A DNA stretch of 64,000 nt from Salegentibacter salegens (GTDB lineage: Bacteria; Bacteroidota; Bacteroidia; Flavobacteriales; Flavobacteriaceae): NCBI RefSeq assembly GCF_900142975.1, contig NZ_LT670848.1:2542001-2606000 (forward strand). The letters are read 5' to 3'. Below, piece after piece: positions 1 to 8,330 of this stretch. Made by a program: the position numbers and the translations under genes. Each line of letters begins with the position of its first letter. Position 1 is the stretch's first letter. Below the pieces are notes generated by a model, which did no database searches, was not told the origin of the DNA, and saw only the letters and a program-made list of their open reading frames with translations.

Positions 1-1
1 A

Positions 2-2062
2 GATGAGGTTTTTGTAAAAGATAGGCAACACGATGCTTCGCTCTTTATAAATCAATATTTAAAAGACTGGCCGGTTTATCGCGAAAAACAGGCAAAATTG
101 AATGTAAATGAATACCATAAGCCGAAAAATATTCAGGTTACCGGCATACCAAAAAATGTAGGACAGGCAAAATATTTAGGAGAGTTACTGGCGAATTTAG
201 ATGAAGAAACACTTCAGGAAACCGCCGTGGTTTTAGGAGAAGAAGACCTTTTGCTGCCGGTGTTAAACAGTTTACCACCCAATGTACAGGATTTGAACAT
301 CACCATGGGATTTCCACTTAAAAATGCGCCCATCGCTTCTCTTTTTGACAGGCTGTTCCAGATACATCAAAACACTGCTTCAACCTATTATTATAAAGAT
401 GTGATTTCAGTTATAAATCATCCTGCACTCCACGAAATCTTAAAACAGGAAACCGAAGTTTTTATAGAAAAAATTCAGTCAGAAAATACGGTAAACCTAT
501 CTTCCGAAGAAATTATAAATTCCTTTTCTACTGAAGCAAAACCTTTATTAAAAGCCTGTTTTAGAAAATGGGATAACTCGCCTAAAAAAGCATTAGAGGC
601 TTTTCAGGAAATTATAAACCAGGTTAAAATTCATTTAAAAAGCAGCGATAATAAGCTTGGGCTGGAGTTTATATATCATTTTCATGTGCTATGTAATAAG
701 CTTGACAACCTCAACGAAGCTTATCCGCATCTAAAAAGTATTAAGTCGCTTTACCAGTTTTATAAAGAAATAATGAGTACCCAAAGCCTGGATTTCCAGG
801 GAAGGCCTTTTAAAGGTTTACAGCTTATGGGAATGCTGGAATCTCGCGCTTTAGATTTTAAAAATGTGATTATTTGCTCGGTTAACGAAGGCGTTTTACC
901 TTCGGGAAAATCGGGGAGTTCTTTTATTCCTTTCGACTTAAAACAAACTTACAAACTACCTACTTACAAAGAAAAAGACGCGGTTTACACCTACCACTTT
1001 TACAGGCTTTTGCAACGAGCTCAAAATGTACATTTGCTCTACAACACAGAAACCGACGGATTAAATTCCGGAGAAAAGAGCAGGTTCCTTACTCAACTGG
1101 AAATTGAAAAACAACCGGCGCATCAGCTCACACACGCGATGGTGAGCCCTAAGGTTCCGGCGATTAAAAATGACCTTCGGGAAGTGAAAAAAACTCCGGA
1201 AATTATGGAAAAAATAAAGTCGCTCGCTGCTTACGGCTTCTCCCCTTCTGCTTTGACTTCCTATATTCGAAATCCCCTGGATTTTTACAGGCAATACGTT
1301 CTTGGGGTTCGCGATAGCGAAGAAGTGGAAGAAACGGTGGCATATAATACCCTGGGAACGGTAGTGCACGATAGTCTTGAGAATTTCTATAAACCGCTGG
1401 AGAACCAAATCCTCACAGAAGAAAATATAAAAACATTCAAGGCGCGAATTGAAGAAGAGATTACACTTCAGTTTAAAAAATCTTATATGAACGGGCCAGT
1501 AAACCAGGGCAAAAACCTGTTAATTTATGAAGTGGCCAAACGGTATCTTCGTAATTTTCTAAACCTGGAATTAAACCGACTTAAAACCGAAGAAATTAAA
1601 ATCCTAAAAATTGAGAAAACTTTAAAATCTGAAATTAGGATAGAGCAGCTTGATTTTCCGATCTTTATGCGCGGAAAAGTGGATCGTGTGGAAAGTACAA
1701 ATGGCACCACCAGAATTATTGATTATAAGACTGGAAAGGTTACCCAGGATAAAATTGAAATTGTAGATTGGGCAGATCTCACTTCAGATTACGATAAATA
1801 CAGCAAAAGTTTTCAGGTTTTGGCGTATACGAAAATGATGCAAGACCAAAACTCGCTGGAACTACCGGTTGAAGCGGGCATCATTTCATTTAAAAATTTA
1901 AAAAGCGGATTCCTGAAATTCGGAAAGAAAGATAAACCAAGAACAAAAAATAAAGAAACGGCTATAAATAAGGAGATTCTAGAGGCATTTGAGATAGAAT
2001 TAAAGAAACTAATTACCGAAATTTGCGATCCTGAAATTCCTTTTACAGAAAAAGAAATATAA
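2..2062 (+). CDS. PD-(D/E)XK nuclease family protein (AddB/RecB-like), 3' part
   Basis: The reading frame is open from the first bases of the window, so the gene begins upstream and about 687 residues are visible. The C-terminal third has the RecB-type nuclease signature: an entry helix FSPSALTSYIRNP followed by YRQYVLG, then GKVDRVE and IIDYKTGK, where the Asp and Lys are the metal and catalytic residues. Upstream lies a helicase-like region (motif-like stretch ESRALDFKNVIIC), as in AddB-type inactivated helicases. Known AddB/RecB family members resect double-strand breaks for recombination. The next gene starts 6 bases after the stop and is probably cotranscribed. The exact subfamily cannot be fixed without the N-terminus. 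Confidence 0.85.
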   Translation, partial: DEVFVKDRQHDASLFINQYLKDWPVYREKQAKLNVNEYHKPKNIQVTGIPKNVGQAKYLGELLANLDEETLQETAVVLGEEDLLLPVLNSLPPNVQDLNITMGFPLKNAPIASLFDRLFQIHQNTASTYYYKDVISVINHPALHEILKQETEVFIEKIQSENTVNLSSEEIINSFSTEAKPLLKACFRKWDNSPKKALEAFQEIINQVKIHLKSSDNKLGLEFIYHFHVLCNKLDNLNEAYPHLKSIKSLYQFYKEIMSTQSLDFQGRPFKGLQLMGMLESRALDFKNVIICSVNEGVLPSGKSGSSFIPFDLKQTYKLPTYKEKDAVYTYHFYRLLQRAQNVHLLYNTETDGLNSGEKSRFLTQLEIEKQPAHQLTHAMVSPKVPAIKNDLREVKKTPEIMEKIKSLAAYGFSPSALTSYIRNPLDFYRQYVLGVRDSEEVEETVAYNTLGTVVHDSLENFYKPLENQILTEENIKTFKARIEEEITLQFKKSYMNGPVNQGKNLLIYEVAKRYLRNFLNLELNRLKTEEIKILKIEKTLKSEIRIEQLDFPIFMRGKVDRVESTNGTTRIIDYKTGKVTQDKIEIVDWADLTSDYDKYSKSFQVLAYTKMMQDQNSLELPVEAGIISFKNLKSGFLKFGKKDKPRTKNKETAINKEILEAFEIELKKLITEICDPEIPFTEKEI

Positions 2063-2068
2063 AAACCT

Positions 2069-2971
2069 ATGGAAATTACTAAAAGAACCAATCTCCAGAT
2101 TGATGGAAAGCACAATAAACCTATTCTTATAGATCTAATTTTTAACGATGACAAAAAACCCAAGCCAATCGTGATTTTTTGCCACGGTTACAAAGGTTTT
2201 AAAGACTGGGGCGCCTGGGATAAAATGGGAGAATTCTATGCAGAAAAAGGATATTTCTTCGTGAAATTTAACTTTTCTCATAACGGGACTTCACCAGATA
2301 ACCCAACCGAATTTTTAAATATTGAAGCTTTTGGTGATAATAATTATATAAAAGAGTTAGACGATCTACAAACAGTAATTGACTGGGTTTTAACCCCCGA
2401 TTTTAATGAAGCCCAACAAATTGATGTGAAAAGCATCAACCTTATTGGTCACTCCCGTGGCGGTGGAATTGCCATTTTAAAAGCGGCTGAAGAAGAGAGG
2501 ATCAACAAACTAATTACCCTGGCGGCCGTGAGCGATTTTGCTTCGCGTTTTCCAAAGGAAAAAGAACTGGAAGCCTGGGAGAAAAAAGGTGTACAGTATA
2601 TAAAAAATACAAGAACCGGACAGCAATTACCGCATCACTATCAATTTTATAAGAATTTTAGGGAAAATAGAGAACGTTTAAATATTCAAAAAGCGACTAA
2701 GAAGCTAGACATCCCGCATTTTATTGCCCACGGGAGTAACGACACCACGGTTTCTATTGCCGATGCGGGAAATCTCTTTGAATGGAGCCCAATTTCAAAA
2801 CTGCTTTTAGTTGAAAATGCCGATCACGTTTTTGAAATTTCTCACCCGTGGAATAAAGATGAATTAACCAAAGAATTTCAGCACGTGCTTAACAGGACAG
2901 CTACTTTCCTTGATGCCAACGTTCAGGATTTAAAAGACGAATACCTGGACAACGACGAAGCTGATTCTTAA
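2069..2971 (+). CDS. alpha/beta hydrolase
   Basis: This 300-residue protein has an alpha/beta hydrolase fold of the dienelactone hydrolase/acyl-peptidase type. The oxyanion region is FCHGYKGFKDWG (about residues 37-48), the nucleophile elbow is GHSRGGG with Ser129, and the likely acid and base are Asp225 (HGSNDTTV) and His253 (ADHVF). No signal peptide is seen, so it should be cytoplasmic. The substrate cannot be read from the sequence. It follows the nuclease gene by 6 bases and is followed by a fold-back repeat that probably ends the transcript. Confidence 0.85.
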   Translation: MEITKRTNLQIDGKHNKPILIDLIFNDDKKPKPIVIFCHGYKGFKDWGAWDKMGEFYAEKGYFFVKFNFSHNGTSPDNPTEFLNIEAFGDNNYIKELDDLQTVIDWVLTPDFNEAQQIDVKSINLIGHSRGGGIAILKAAEEERINKLITLAAVSDFASRFPKEKELEAWEKKGVQYIKNTRTGQQLPHHYQFYKNFRENRERLNIQKATKKLDIPHFIAHGSNDTTVSIADAGNLFEWSPISKLLLVENADHVFEISHPWNKDELTKEFQHVLNRTATFLDANVQDLKDEYLDNDEADS

Positions 2972-2991
2972 GCATTTTAAAAGTATAATTA

Positions 2992-3122
2992 AGGCTGTCT
3001 AAAAAGTTTTTTTAACGTCATTCTGAATTTAATTCAGAATCTAAGTTGTCGCATCGCAAATAAACACATCTTAGAAGCTGAAACCAGTTCAGCTTGACGA
3101 AATTAAACTTTTTAGACAGCCT
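2992..3122. repeat. Fold-back intergenic repeat, family 1 copy A
   Basis: An 18-bp perfect inverted repeat (AGGCTGTCTAAAAAGTTT at 2992-3009, complement at 3105-3122) encloses two inner hairpins. One is built on TTCTGAATTTAATTCAGAA and the other on AAGCTGAA...TTCAGCTT. Related copies occur at about 21458, 52998, 54300 and 63622, in both orientations. The copy lies just downstream of the hydrolase gene and can form a long stem, so it may serve as a bidirectional terminator. Confidence 0.85.
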
Positions 3123-3272
3123 CTTTATTTTCTCCAAAATGAAAACTGCAAACCTTTGTGGTTTTGAAGGAAACTAAACCCATAGTCTGGTCTGGGGGAA
3201 TCGATGCCTTCCCGATCTTGTATCGAGACGCACTAGTCAGCCTTCAATATTTTAAAATGAAAAAGTCAGAAA

Positions 3273-3299
3273 CAAAAAAACCACCGCGATACGGTGGTT
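3273..3299 (-). terminator. Terminator of tRNA-Ala
   Basis: Read on the minus strand, an AACCACCG / CGGTGGTT stem with a short loop is followed by a run of seven T. It lies directly behind the tRNA-Ala gene. Confidence 0.85.
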
Positions 3300-3302
3300 T
3301 TG

Positions 3303-3376
3303 TGGAGAATATCGGAGTCGAACCGATGACCTCTTGGCTGCCAGCCAAACGCTCTAGCCAGCTGAGCTAATCCCCC
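3303..3376 (-). tRNA. tRNA-Ala (anticodon GGC)
   Basis: The 74-nt minus-strand sequence folds as a cloverleaf. The acceptor is GGGGGAT/ATTCTCC, the D arm GCTC/GAGC, the anticodon arm TTTGG-CTGGCAG-CCAAG with anticodon GGC, and the T arm ATCGG-TTCGACT-CCGAT. The discriminator base is A. The CCA end is not encoded. An upstream promoter and a downstream terminator bracket it as a single-gene transcript. Confidence 0.95.
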
Positions 3377-3386
3377 AATTGGAAGG

Positions 3387-3415
3387 CAAATGTAATAATT
3401 TTCTGTAAATTCCAA
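3387..3415 (-). promoter_or_regulatory. Promoter of tRNA-Ala
   Basis: On the minus strand, TTG (3415-3413), an 18-base spacer and TACATTTG (3394-3387) match the Bacteroidota sigma-ABfr consensus TTG-N17-23-TAnnTTTG. The tRNA begins 10 bases downstream. The same TTACATTTGCC string precedes the tRNA-Cys gene. Confidence 0.8.
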
Positions 3416-3447
3416 CAAAGAACTTTTATTTATTATTCTGAATAAAA

Positions 3448-3969
3448 ATGATTAAAAAAGCAAGTTTAAAAGACCTCCCCAAGATCAAAAACCTAACGGA
3501 AGCCTGTGCTGAAGTGCTCCAACACCAAAATATTTTTCAATGGAATGAACATTATCCTTCCCGTGACAAACTTCAAAATGATGTTCAGAATAAAGAATTA
3601 TATGTTTTTGAGGAAGAGAATATGATTATCGCCATTATTGTACTCACCTCAAAAATGGATGAAGTTTATCGCAGTATAAACTGGCTTAGCAAAACCGGCA
3701 ATAATCTTTATGTTCACAGGCTCGCTACACACCCAAATTACTGGGGGAAAGGCTACGCCAGGAAAATGATGGATTTTGCCGAAGAATTTGCAACAAGTCA
3801 AAATTTCAGTTCCATAAGATTAGATACTTTCAGCAAAAACAAACGAAATCAAAAATTCTACGAAGCTCGTGATTATACAAAACTTGGTGATGTCTATTTT
3901 CCGCATAAAAATGAACATCCTTTTCACTGCTACGAAAAACTAATAGCAACTACTTTAAATGAAAATTGA
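3448..3969 (+). CDS. GNAT family N-acetyltransferase
   Basis: This 173-residue protein has the GNAT core. Motif A is seen as VHRLATHPNYWGKGYARKM (about residues 90-108), where the R/Q-x-x-G-x-G/A acetyl-CoA pyrophosphate loop reads YWGKGYA. The C-terminal motif B region FYEARDYTKLGDV is also typical. It would transfer an acetyl group from acetyl-CoA to an amine on an unidentified small molecule or protein. The ATG lies after an AT-rich leader without a Shine-Dalgarno motif, as is normal in this phylum. Confidence 0.88.
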   Translation: MIKKASLKDLPKIKNLTEACAEVLQHQNIFQWNEHYPSRDKLQNDVQNKELYVFEEENMIIAIIVLTSKMDEVYRSINWLSKTGNNLYVHRLATHPNYWGKGYARKMMDFAEEFATSQNFSSIRLDTFSKNKRNQKFYEARDYTKLGDVYFPHKNEHPFHCYEKLIATTLNEN

Positions 3970-4021
3970 GAAAAACCCTTAAGAAATCAATGTTGCGATG
4001 AGGCTTTACAATAAAGCATTC

Positions 4022-4029
4022 TATATTTG
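4022..4029 (+). promoter_or_regulatory. Probable -7 box for the MATE gene
   Basis: TATATTTG matches TAnnTTTG and ends 19 bases before the TTG start at 4049. No well-spaced -33 TTG is seen, so the assignment rests on the -7 box alone. Confidence 0.5.
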
Positions 4030-4048
4030 CTGCTGAAAAAGCCAATTT

Positions 4049-5377
4049 TTGGAATCTGCTGTAAGTTTTAAAAATATAAACCGAATTGCCATTCCCGCAA
4101 TTATTGCCGGAATTGCCGAACCTCTAATTTCCCTTACCGATATTGCGATAATTGGAAATGTAGAAAACAATTCGGTTGAAGCCCTTGCTGCGGCAGGAAT
4201 TGTAGGTTCCTTTCTATCGGCCATTATTTGGATCGTTGCGCAAACCAAAACCGCCATTTCGGCTATTGTTTCTCAACATTTGGGCGCCAACAGGCTGCAC
4301 GCGGTAAAAACGCTTATTCCGCAGGCCATATATTTCAATTTTGCTTTTAGCCTGGTGATCTATGCTACCACCGCTTTTTTCGCAGAAGCAATTTTTAGTG
4401 CCTACAACGCCGAAGGTTTGATCTTACAGTATTCTGAAGACTATTATCAAATCCGAGCCTTGGGTTACCCATTAACTTTGGTGACTTTTGCCATTTTTGG
4501 CGTTTTTAGAGGATTACAGAACACACTTTGGGCGATGAAATGCAGCCTGGCCGGTGCTGCTGTAAACGTAGGATTGGATTTTCTGTTGGTTTACGGCGTT
4601 GACGGACTTATTCCTGCAATGCATCTTAAAGGCGCTGCTTATGCCAGCCTCGCAGCTCAGTCTACAATGCTAGTGATGGCACTATGGTTTTTCTTTAAAA
4701 AAACGCCTTTTCACCTAAAACTAAGTTTAAATATAAATCCGCGCTTAAAGGGACTTTTGCTTATGGCAGCCAATCTTTTTGTAAGAACGGCCGCCTTAAA
4801 TTTCGCCATTTACCTTGCAAATGCCTACGCCACCGATTATGGGAAAAACTACATCGCGGCTCAAAGTATTCTGATGAATATCTGGCTTTTCTTTAGCTTT
4901 TTCATAGATGGTTATGCGAACGCCGGGAATGCGATTGGCGGGAAATTACTCGGTGCCCGTGATTACAGAAACTTATGGGAACTCAGTAAAAAAATAAGCA
5001 AATATGCGGTCCTAATCGCTTTTATGCTAATGGCCATTTGCGGACTTTTCTACAACCAAATTGGATTGGTTTTTAATAAAGATGTAAGCGTCCTGGCTAT
5101 ATTCTCATCGGTTTTCTGGATCGTTTTATTAATGCAACCTGTAAATGCCATCGCTTTTATGTTTGACGGGATTTTTAAAGGTTTGGGTGAGGCTAAATAC
5201 CTTCGGAATCTACTGCTGGTAGCCACATTTCTTGGCTTTACTCCTGCCCTTTTAATTTCAGATTATTATGGTCTAAAACTCTACGGAATCTGGATCGCGT
5301 TTTTTGTCTGGATGCTTATTCGCAGTGCCGGTTTGGTGATTAAATTCCGAAGAAAATATTTACAAAAAGAAGTTTGA
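4049..5377 (+). CDS. MATE family efflux transporter (DinF-like)
   Basis: This 442-residue polytopic membrane protein has about 12 hydrophobic segments and the MATE signatures IPAIIAGIAEPLISLTDIAIIG near the N-terminus and FVRTAALNFA in the second half. Known MATE proteins export drugs or metabolites in exchange for Na+ or H+ at the inner membrane. The start is TTG: an in-frame TGA lies 13 bases upstream (4034-4036) and no ATG occurs before the conserved first helix. It resembles the DinF branch; the substrate is unknown. Confidence 0.9.
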   Translation: MESAVSFKNINRIAIPAIIAGIAEPLISLTDIAIIGNVENNSVEALAAAGIVGSFLSAIIWIVAQTKTAISAIVSQHLGANRLHAVKTLIPQAIYFNFAFSLVIYATTAFFAEAIFSAYNAEGLILQYSEDYYQIRALGYPLTLVTFAIFGVFRGLQNTLWAMKCSLAGAAVNVGLDFLLVYGVDGLIPAMHLKGAAYASLAAQSTMLVMALWFFFKKTPFHLKLSLNINPRLKGLLLMAANLFVRTAALNFAIYLANAYATDYGKNYIAAQSILMNIWLFFSFFIDGYANAGNAIGGKLLGARDYRNLWELSKKISKYAVLIAFMLMAICGLFYNQIGLVFNKDVSVLAIFSSVFWIVLLMQPVNAIAFMFDGIFKGLGEAKYLRNLLLVATFLGFTPALLISDYYGLKLYGIWIAFFVWMLIRSAGLVIKFRRKYLQKEV

Positions 5378-5379
5378 TT

Positions 5380-5411
5380 CAGTTGGCAGTCACAGTGTGC
5401 AGTAGGCAGTT
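5380..5411. repeat. Short GGCAGT-type direct repeat
   Basis: The segment holds imperfect copies of CAGTTGGCAGT / GCAGTAGGCAGT just behind the MATE stop codon. It is a short intergenic tandem-like repeat of unknown function. Confidence 0.5.
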
Positions 5412-5543
5412 TAAGCTTTAACTTTGAATTCTTTACCACCGCTCAAGTTTTAAACAACAAATTCTAAATTTTAATCCAAAACTGGCAATATCAGTATTAA
5501 ACTTTCTAAATTTGGTTATTCAGCTAATTGAAAAATCAATTTT

Positions 5544-6311
5544 ATGTCTACCACACGAGAAAACGGCAGTTTATACACCAATATAGAAAACGGAATCGCG
5601 CATTTAGAATTTGGTCACCCGGCCAGTAATTCTTTCCCTTCAGACTTATTAGATCGGCTTGAGAAAGAGTTTCAGAAATTATCTGAAGACGACAGCGTAA
5701 AAGTGATTTTATTAAAATCTGAAGGAGAAAAAGCCTTTTGTGCAGGAGCCTCTTTTGACGAACTTGTAGCGATTGAAACTATGCAAGCCGGGAAATTATT
5801 CTTTTCGGGTTTTGCGAAAGTTTTAAATGCAATGCGAAAATGTAAAAAACTTATTGTTGGCCGAATCCAGGGAAAAACTGTTGGCGGTGGTGTTGGACTC
5901 GTTGCTGCTTGCGATTATGCAATGGCTACTGATGCTGCTGCGGTGAAACTTTCAGAAATTAGTATAGGTATTGGTCCGTTTGTAATTGCCCCGGCCGTAG
6001 AACGCAAAATTGGTGTTGGTGCGCTTGGGGAAATAAGCCTTGCTGCCCACGAATGGAAAAACGCTTATTGGGCCAAAGATAAAGGCTTATATGCTCGTGT
6101 GTTTGAAAGTCTAAAAGAGCTGGATAGGGAAGTAAGCATTTTTACCGAAAAACTGGCTTCTTACAATCCCGAAGCCCTATACGAAATGAAACAAATGCTT
6201 TGGAAAAATACAGACCACTGGGAGCAATTACTTCCAGAAAGAGCAGCCATCTCAGGAGAGTTAGTACTTTCAGATTTTACTAAAGCTGCTTTAGCTAAAT
6301 ATAAAAAATAA
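5544..6311 (+). CDS. Enoyl-CoA hydratase/isomerase family protein
   Basis: This 255-residue crotonase-fold protein has the oxyanion-hole motif CAGASFDEL and the signature GKTVGGGVGLVAACDYAMAT followed by KLSEISIGIGP. The second of the two usual hydratase glutamates is present (KLSE), while the first position reads Gly (GGGVGL instead of GGGxEL). That pattern also occurs in crotonases that are not classical enoyl-CoA hydratases. Likely substrates are short acyl-CoA thioesters in fatty-acid or branched amino-acid breakdown. A 59-residue membrane protein follows 4 bases downstream, so the two are probably cotranscribed. Confidence 0.85.
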   Translation: MSTTRENGSLYTNIENGIAHLEFGHPASNSFPSDLLDRLEKEFQKLSEDDSVKVILLKSEGEKAFCAGASFDELVAIETMQAGKLFFSGFAKVLNAMRKCKKLIVGRIQGKTVGGGVGLVAACDYAMATDAAAVKLSEISIGIGPFVIAPAVERKIGVGALGEISLAAHEWKNAYWAKDKGLYARVFESLKELDREVSIFTEKLASYNPEALYEMKQMLWKNTDHWEQLLPERAAISGELVLSDFTKAALAKYKK

Positions 6312-6315
6312 ACAT

Positions 6316-6495
6316 ATGCTTTTACTTTATTTTGATAAAACCGGTGGCAAGGCTTATGACCTTGGTTATTCTATAGGTTATTTTATTGCTGAAAACCTGC
6401 TTTTTTTACTGCTGGGTATCCTAATATTTGCCGGACTGTTTGTTATTTTTCTTCGCAAAAAGATAAGAAATAATAAACGCCAGATTGAAAATTAG
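6316..6495 (+). CDS. Small membrane protein, 59 aa
   Basis: An ATG 4 bases after the crotonase stop opens a 59-codon frame. The protein starts MLLLYFDKTG, has one strongly hydrophobic segment (about residues 28-46, LLFLLLGILIFAGLFVIFL) and ends in a basic cytoplasmic tail (RKKIRNNKRQ). I do not recognise a family. Tight spacing to the upstream gene and the helix-plus-basic-tail pattern support a real gene. It is the first of three tiny membrane-protein frames in a row. Confidence 0.6.
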   Translation: MLLLYFDKTGGKAYDLGYSIGYFIAENLLFLLLGILIFAGLFVIFLRKKIRNNKRQIEN

Positions 6496-6602
6496 TTTAG
6501 ATTTTCACCTAAAATTATCGTGGTTTCGGTATGCGGAAATTAGCATCCCTATAACAGAGTTCTTATTTAAAAAAGCTTAATTTCAACCTTAGAAACTAAT
6601 TT

Positions 6603-6791
6603 ATGAGTTTACCACAGCAACATTTACCAAAAGATCGTGATGCCACCCGGGAACAGGAATGGGGTTTTACCATTTGGGAATTTATTGCCGATAACTGGCT
6701 TTACCTGTTAGGTATTTTACTCATTCTTGCCATTTTCTTCTATGCGCGTTACAACTGGAGGAAAAGACAGGAGAAAAACAGGATGAACTAA
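6603..6791 (+). CDS. Small membrane protein, 62 aa
   Basis: This 62-residue protein has a polar N-terminus (about 30 residues), one transmembrane segment (NWLYLLGILLILAIFFYA, about residues 31-48) and a basic tail (RYNWRKRQEKNR). Its stop overlaps the ATG of the next tiny frame as TAATG, which indicates translational coupling. The function is unknown; such proteins often act as accessory subunits or anchors of membrane complexes. Confidence 0.7.
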   Translation: MSLPQQHLPKDRDATREQEWGFTIWEFIADNWLYLLGILLILAIFFYARYNWRKRQEKNRMN

Positions 6792-6901
6792 TGGGAGAAG
6801 ATACCTGGGAATTTCTAAGTTTTTTAAGCGGAATGGGTTTTTGGCTAATTTTAGCCGTGGTTTTAATCGTGGTGGTACTTTATAAAAAATTCAACAAATA
6901 A
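6791..6901 (+). CDS. Very small membrane protein, 36 aa
   Basis: The ATG overlaps the preceding stop codon (TAATG). The 36-residue product has an acidic start (MGEDTWEF), one hydrophobic segment (FWLILAVVLIVVVLY) and a basic end (KKFNK). This is a typical single-pass small protein with the N-terminus outside by the positive-inside rule. No family is recognised. The overlap with the 62-residue gene is the main support. Confidence 0.6.
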   Translation: MGEDTWEFLSFLSGMGFWLILAVVLIVVVLYKKFNK

Positions 6902-6989
6902 TTACCTCAGGATAAGTCCACGATGCATTAGACAGAAAACTATTGCTGATTTCGAGACATCCCGATGCTTCAGGAAGGAGAATTTAAAT

Positions 6990-7002
6990 CTCGATTATCG
7001 AG
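6990..7002. repeat. Dispersed repeat, family 2 copy 1 (CTCGATTATCGAG)
   Basis: CTCGAT-T-ATCGAG is a perfect inverted repeat. It ends a longer similar stretch (roughly 6918-7002: GATGCATTA ... GATTTCGAG ... AAATCTCGATTATCGAG) that recurs near 53160-53258 and 57515-57612. It overlaps the end region of the 2OG oxygenase gene. Confidence 0.7.
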
Positions 7003-7005
7003 TAA

Positions 7006-7662
7006 TTATCGTGTTTTCAACCAACCGGTTATGCTAAGTCTTGCAGTTTTTACCGGTTTTACTTCGTGTTCCAGCACCTGACTTTCAAAAATCACTACGC
7101 GACCGGGCATTGGATAAATAGCTTTTGAAACCTCAACCCCGTTTTCTTCGGAATAAATTACTAATTCCCCACCATTTTCAGGCTTCCAGTCTTCTTCGTT
7201 TAAGTAACAAACCAGGGATAGTTTTCTCCTGCCGTCATTCTGAAACGTATCCAAATGACGCAGATAAAAAGTTCCTTCCGGATAAAGTGCATAATGGAAT
7301 TCTTTAGTTAAAATCCCGAGGAAACAGGTTTTATTCAGGTAAGCTACCAGCGAATTTATTTTATTAAAAAACAGGCTTTCGGCTCTCCCGGCTTCGGCTT
7401 CATTAAGCCATAAAATAAAATCCCCACGAATAGATTTAGCAACCACTTCATTGGTTTTATTGCCAATAGCCGCCTTTTTGAATTGCGATTCCTCAAATTT
7501 CGATTTCAAGGAATCTTTAAGCATTGTAACTTCTTCAGTATCAAAAAAATCGTCTACAATACAGTATTGGTTTTCAACTAAATCGGTAATAATATTTTCG
7601 TAGAAAGGATTTTCTTTAAAATCCAGTTGTTCAAAGAGTTCGGTAGTGGTTTGTGCGTTCAT
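7006..7662 (-). CDS. 2OG-Fe(II) oxygenase (prolyl 4-hydroxylase-like)
   Basis: The 218-residue protein has the double-stranded beta-helix iron site: HLD (His136, Asp138 in LRHLDTF), a distal His199 (VLEHEV) and Arg208 (ARLSITGW), the likely 2-oxoglutarate ligand. Relatives hydroxylate prolines or other residues in proteins. The frame extends to a TTG at 7683, but that TTG lies inside a TATATTTG promoter box, so an ATG at 7662 or 7668 is the likely start. The gene is divergent from the QueD-family gene. The substrate is unknown. Confidence 0.85.
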   Translation of the reverse strand: MNAQTTTELFEQLDFKENPFYENIITDLVENQYCIVDDFFDTEEVTMLKDSLKSKFEESQFKKAAIGNKTNEVVAKSIRGDFILWLNEAEAGRAESLFFNKINSLVAYLNKTCFLGILTKEFHYALYPEGTFYLRHLDTFQNDGRRKLSLVCYLNEEDWKPENGGELVIYSEENGVEVSKAIYPMPGRVVIFESQVLEHEVKPVKTARLSITGWLKTR

Positions 7663-7680
7663 CTTCATTAAAAAAGTGGA

Positions 7681-7688
7681 CAAATATA
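7681..7688 (-). promoter_or_regulatory. -7 box of the 2OG oxygenase gene
   Basis: On the minus strand TATATTTG matches TAnnTTTG and ends 12-18 bases before the two candidate ATG codons. This rules out the longer TTG-initiated frame, which would start inside the box. Confidence 0.65.
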
Positions 7689-7738
7689 CAACAGAAAGTT
7701 ATTTGCCACACCTAAAAAATATAACGCTAAAAAACCCT

Positions 7739-7746
7739 TAACTTTG
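7739..7746 (+). promoter_or_regulatory. -7 box of the QueD-family gene
   Basis: TAACTTTG matches TAnnTTTG and ends 16 bases before the ATG at 7763. It implies a leader of about 10 bases. Confidence 0.6.
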
Positions 7747-7762
7747 CCAAAAATAACGCGAG

Positions 7763-8215
7763 ATGAGCAAGATTAGAATTACCAAAAAGTTCTCTTTTGA
7801 AACTGGGCACGCACTCTACGGCTATGACGGGAAATGCCGAAATGTACACGGGCACAGCTATAAGCTAGATGTTTGTGTAATTGGCGAACCTATTACCGAT
7901 AGTGACAATGTAAAGCTTGGGATGGTAATAGACTTTGGAGATTTGAAAAAGATCGTGAAATCTGAAATTGTAGACCAGTTTGACCACGCCACGGTTTTCA
8001 ATAAAAACACGCCTCACGTAGAGCTTGCTAAAGAATTAAAAAATCGAGGTCACCATGTTATTTTGGTCGAATACCAACCCACCAGCGAAAATATGGTAGT
8101 TGATTTTGCTGAAAAAATACAGAAACATTTACCGGAACATATAAAACTCCACTCGCTAAAACTCCAGGAAACCGAATCCAGTTTTGCTGAATGGTTTGCA
8201 AGCGATCAAAATTAA
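7763..8215 (+). CDS. queD: 6-pyruvoyl tetrahydropterin synthase / 6-carboxytetrahydropterin synthase (QueD family)
   Basis: The 150-residue T-fold protein has the three zinc histidines His16 (ETGHAL), His29 and His31 (NVHGH), the catalytic Cys25 four residues before the HGH, and the family blocks MVIDFGDLKKIV, PTSENMVVDFAEKI and LQETESSFAEW. The QueD reaction turns 7,8-dihydroneopterin triphosphate into 6-carboxytetrahydropterin for queuosine and 7-deazaguanine synthesis. The sequence alone does not exclude a PTPS-like activity. No other queuosine genes are nearby. Confidence 0.88.
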   Translation: MSKIRITKKFSFETGHALYGYDGKCRNVHGHSYKLDVCVIGEPITDSDNVKLGMVIDFGDLKKIVKSEIVDQFDHATVFNKNTPHVELAKELKNRGHHVILVEYQPTSENMVVDFAEKIQKHLPEHIKLHSLKLQETESSFAEWFASDQN

Positions 8216-8262
8216 GCACCTCAATCCCCGAAGAGGAATAGATTAAGACAGAAGGCTTAAAA

Positions 8263-8285
8263 TCACAGGTTTTGAAAACCTGTGA
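8263..8285. repeat. Perfect hairpin in a repeat word (CACAGGTTTT)
   Basis: TCACAGGTTTT-G-AAAACCTGTGA is a perfect 11-bp inverted repeat between the QueD and LpxH genes. It shares ACCTGTGAGGT with the terminator hairpin at 21411-21445, so it may be a dispersed repeat. It lacks a T-run and is a weak terminator candidate. Confidence 0.5.
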
Positions 8286-8330
8286 GGTCTACAGCTAAAT
8301 ATTTATATTTACTTCTCATAATAATTATTA

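Noticed and set aside
3158..3370. 70-codon plus-strand frame ending in ENIGVEPMTSWLPAK
   Set aside because: It reads through the antisense of the tRNA-Ala gene and its terminator, a common false frame.
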